From Zingiber officinale (lineage: Eukaryota; Streptophyta; Magnoliopsida; Zingiberales; Zingiberaceae): a stretch of DNA of 64,000 nt. The position numbers were made by a program, and so were the translations under genes. This document shows, one piece after another, positions 62,299-64,000 of the stretch. The notes beneath the pieces are model-generated. The model saw only the letters and a list, made by a program, of their open reading frames with translations, was not told the DNA's origin and made no database searches. How positions within the stretch are numbered: position 1 is the stretch's first letter; each line of letters opens with the position of its first letter. Location: assembly GCF_018446385.1 (NCBI RefSeq), contig NC_056002.1, positions 3,831,474 to 3,895,473 of the forward strand, given 5' to 3'.

Positions 62299-64000
62299 AA
62301 TTGCGAAGAAGCAGGATGGTGGATTAGTCATATGGGTTTAGCTAATTTTTCTGGGGGAAAACTGATGAGTCTGATAAATCTATTGGAAGATTTGTTTGAT
62401 ATATAGCCCTTTTTTTTTTTTTTTTTTTTTTTACCTTATGTCAGAAGTGTTGATTAACAGAAGATATTGTCCCCTCGGGACGGTGCGATGATTAAAGTAT
62501 GGGATGTTATCACATGAGGTCTTGGGATCGAAACTCGGCGTGATCGAGCATAACCTTCCTCATATCTTGGTCATTTGTACTAATGACTAGTAGTCATCCA
62601 TGATTTATCTCCTCGGTGTTGACTTAGGGACGGATTGACGAGGATGAACAAATCATCTTTTGTCACATGATTACAGAAGATGCTAGCTATCAGAAGGCTA
62701 TAGCTGCTGTCAATTAACTAGGGACAGGCAACGACAGAAGGTGCAGAAGGCTCTCTATTTGAGGTGGATGTTCGCTTCTTTAAATTGTCTTTAAAGAGAT
62801 GCATTGTAGTTAGTTGCCCGTCTATAAGTAGCCTTGTGACAGGGGTAAAACTTATTGGAAGATAATCTTCTTGCATAGTTACATTAAGGAAGATGAGCAA
62901 TCGTCTTGTAGATGTAAGATCAGTCAGTGACAATGATTGGATGGAGCCAACTCTGAGGTATAGATCAAATGCTGGATGATTGATATGCGTTTAATATTAT
63001 CTAGCATCGATTGTCTAACTTGTATTCATGATCATTGAGTATTTTCTTTTCTTGCAATTGGCAAAATACTGATCATAAGAGTTTTTTTTTAAAAGTAGAA
63101 AAAGATTATACTTTGGTTCGGCCGATATGGTTTGGTTTAGATTAAAAAATTGGTAGGTTGATCAAACATCTTGTTTGAGCAACTCTCTTCTGATTAGGCA
63201 ACATGTTTTAGTTGAAGTTAATTTTACAACTTAATAATACACAATTCCCAACGATACAAGGGGAAAAGGAAACAAGTTAGATCCTAAAACCACTAACGTT
63301 TGGAATAATTTAACTTGATACAAGATGAGACAAACCGGTGACACAACCTGGAAGATCATGCAGATGATCCTCTGAATCGAGTGTCGTATACCACCATTTG
63401 AATCATACAAGAACGTCCCCGTTCTATCAAAAAAATTTGGAGGGGAAAGAAGAGTCTCTGCATGAAAAAAGTTGGCAATATTTGAGAAAATTGCCACCAG
63501 TGAGCTTCTGCATGAAAATTGCCAAGGTGACCCTCCAGATGTATTTGAGCAATCTGTAATTTATGGCAAAAGAATGCCAGATAAAACTTAGTTTCCTTGG
63601 AGGATACACGGATAACTTGGTGAGCTTTGATGTAGATTACATATAAACCAGGAATGAATTTGGCGACGGATTGCATATCTAAGCTGCAATAACAAATACT
63701 TCATAAAAAAGTATGCAGTAGTCCCCCTGCAGTGCAAAAAGGGGGGATAAACAATCACACCTAGTTATGTAAGCAGCAAGTGCTCTGAGCAGAGGGTAAA
63801 AATAGGCTTTATCCAAATGAAGTAGCAAATAAGAACCCAACCTGACCTTTACTTCTAAAAACAATTAAATGAGCAAACAAATAATGAGAACATTTTAGGA
63901 CTGGTTAGCCCATTTTTTGTTTGACGCTACATGAAGCATGCCTATCGATAAAGAACCATTCACTTGAGGCAAGTTAAATGACAATTATATCAGGCCTATT
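62299..64000. other. 3' spacer, no further gene seen
   Basis: A T run lies at about 62409-62432 close after the LRR gene, followed by the SINE at 62466-62672. Minus-strand open frames at 63231-63864 overlap one another and show no recognisable domain. A GGAGGGGAAAG purine tract occurs near 63437. Confidence 0.45.
62466..62672 (+). mobile_element. tRNA-derived SINE, about 207 bp
   Basis: It is flanked by a 9-bp target duplication ACAGAAGAT (62457-62465 and 62673-62681). The 5' part has GACGGTGCGATGATTAAAGT (box A-like region) and TGGGATCGAAACTCGG (box B-like). The body is non-coding and contains ACTAATGACTAGTAGTCATC. It differs from the SINE at 34650, so two SINE families are present. Boundaries rest on the duplication only. 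Confidence 0.7.

Overview
The window is nuclear DNA of a flowering plant: split genes with GT-AG introns, 5' leaders rich in C and T, plant-specific gene families, and long AT-rich tracts packed with nested plant retroelements. The repeat families look like a monocot, possibly of the ginger order, but that is an impression and not a demonstrated fact.

Five host-type loci can be supported, all on the + strand. (1) 4932-10190: a four-exon gene for the chloroplast tRNA(Arg) adenosine deaminase TADA, with a very long low-complexity N-terminal part and an intact deaminase domain. (2) About 31813-32771: a compact four-exon bHLH gene of the RSL class II (RSL2/RSL4) root-hair type. (3) 46708-48449: a broken FAR1-related/MULE-type gene. 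(4) 49655-58954: an eight-exon gene for a nuclear lamina coiled-coil protein of the NMCP1/CRWN type. (5) 60866-62298: a two-exon gene for a secreted leucine-rich-repeat protein like Piriformospora indica-insensitive protein 2. They are unrelated in function. There is no operon-like organisation.

Region by region: 1-4.5 kb is AT-rich spacer with two large fold-back elements. 4.6-10.2 kb is TADA. 10.5-14.5 kb is spacer with a hAT-type element (8-bp target duplication) and small fold-backs. 14.5-31 kb is a nest of mobile DNA: LTR remnants, two well-bounded solo LTRs, a 5-kb LTR element lacking pol with a TRIM inside it, and the end of a CACTA transposon. 31.3-36.1 kb is a small gene island holding the RSL gene, with a MITE in its promoter region and a SINE downstream. 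36.1-44.2 kb is a second nest of LTR-derived sequence ending in another CACTA terminus. 44.9-48.5 kb holds a GC-rich minisatellite and the FAR1-like pseudogene. 49-62.3 kb is gene-dense. 62.3-64 kb is spacer with a SINE.

The most interesting structural points are: CACTA-type ends in compatible orientation on either side of the RSL gene; a three-level nest whose outermost sequence has an unoccupied paralogous site elsewhere in the window; a 44-bp LINE/SINE tail insertion with perfect target duplications in a CRWN intron; a minimal upstream ORF whose stop codon overlaps the CRWN start; and two in-frame acceptors ahead of the bHLH basic region.
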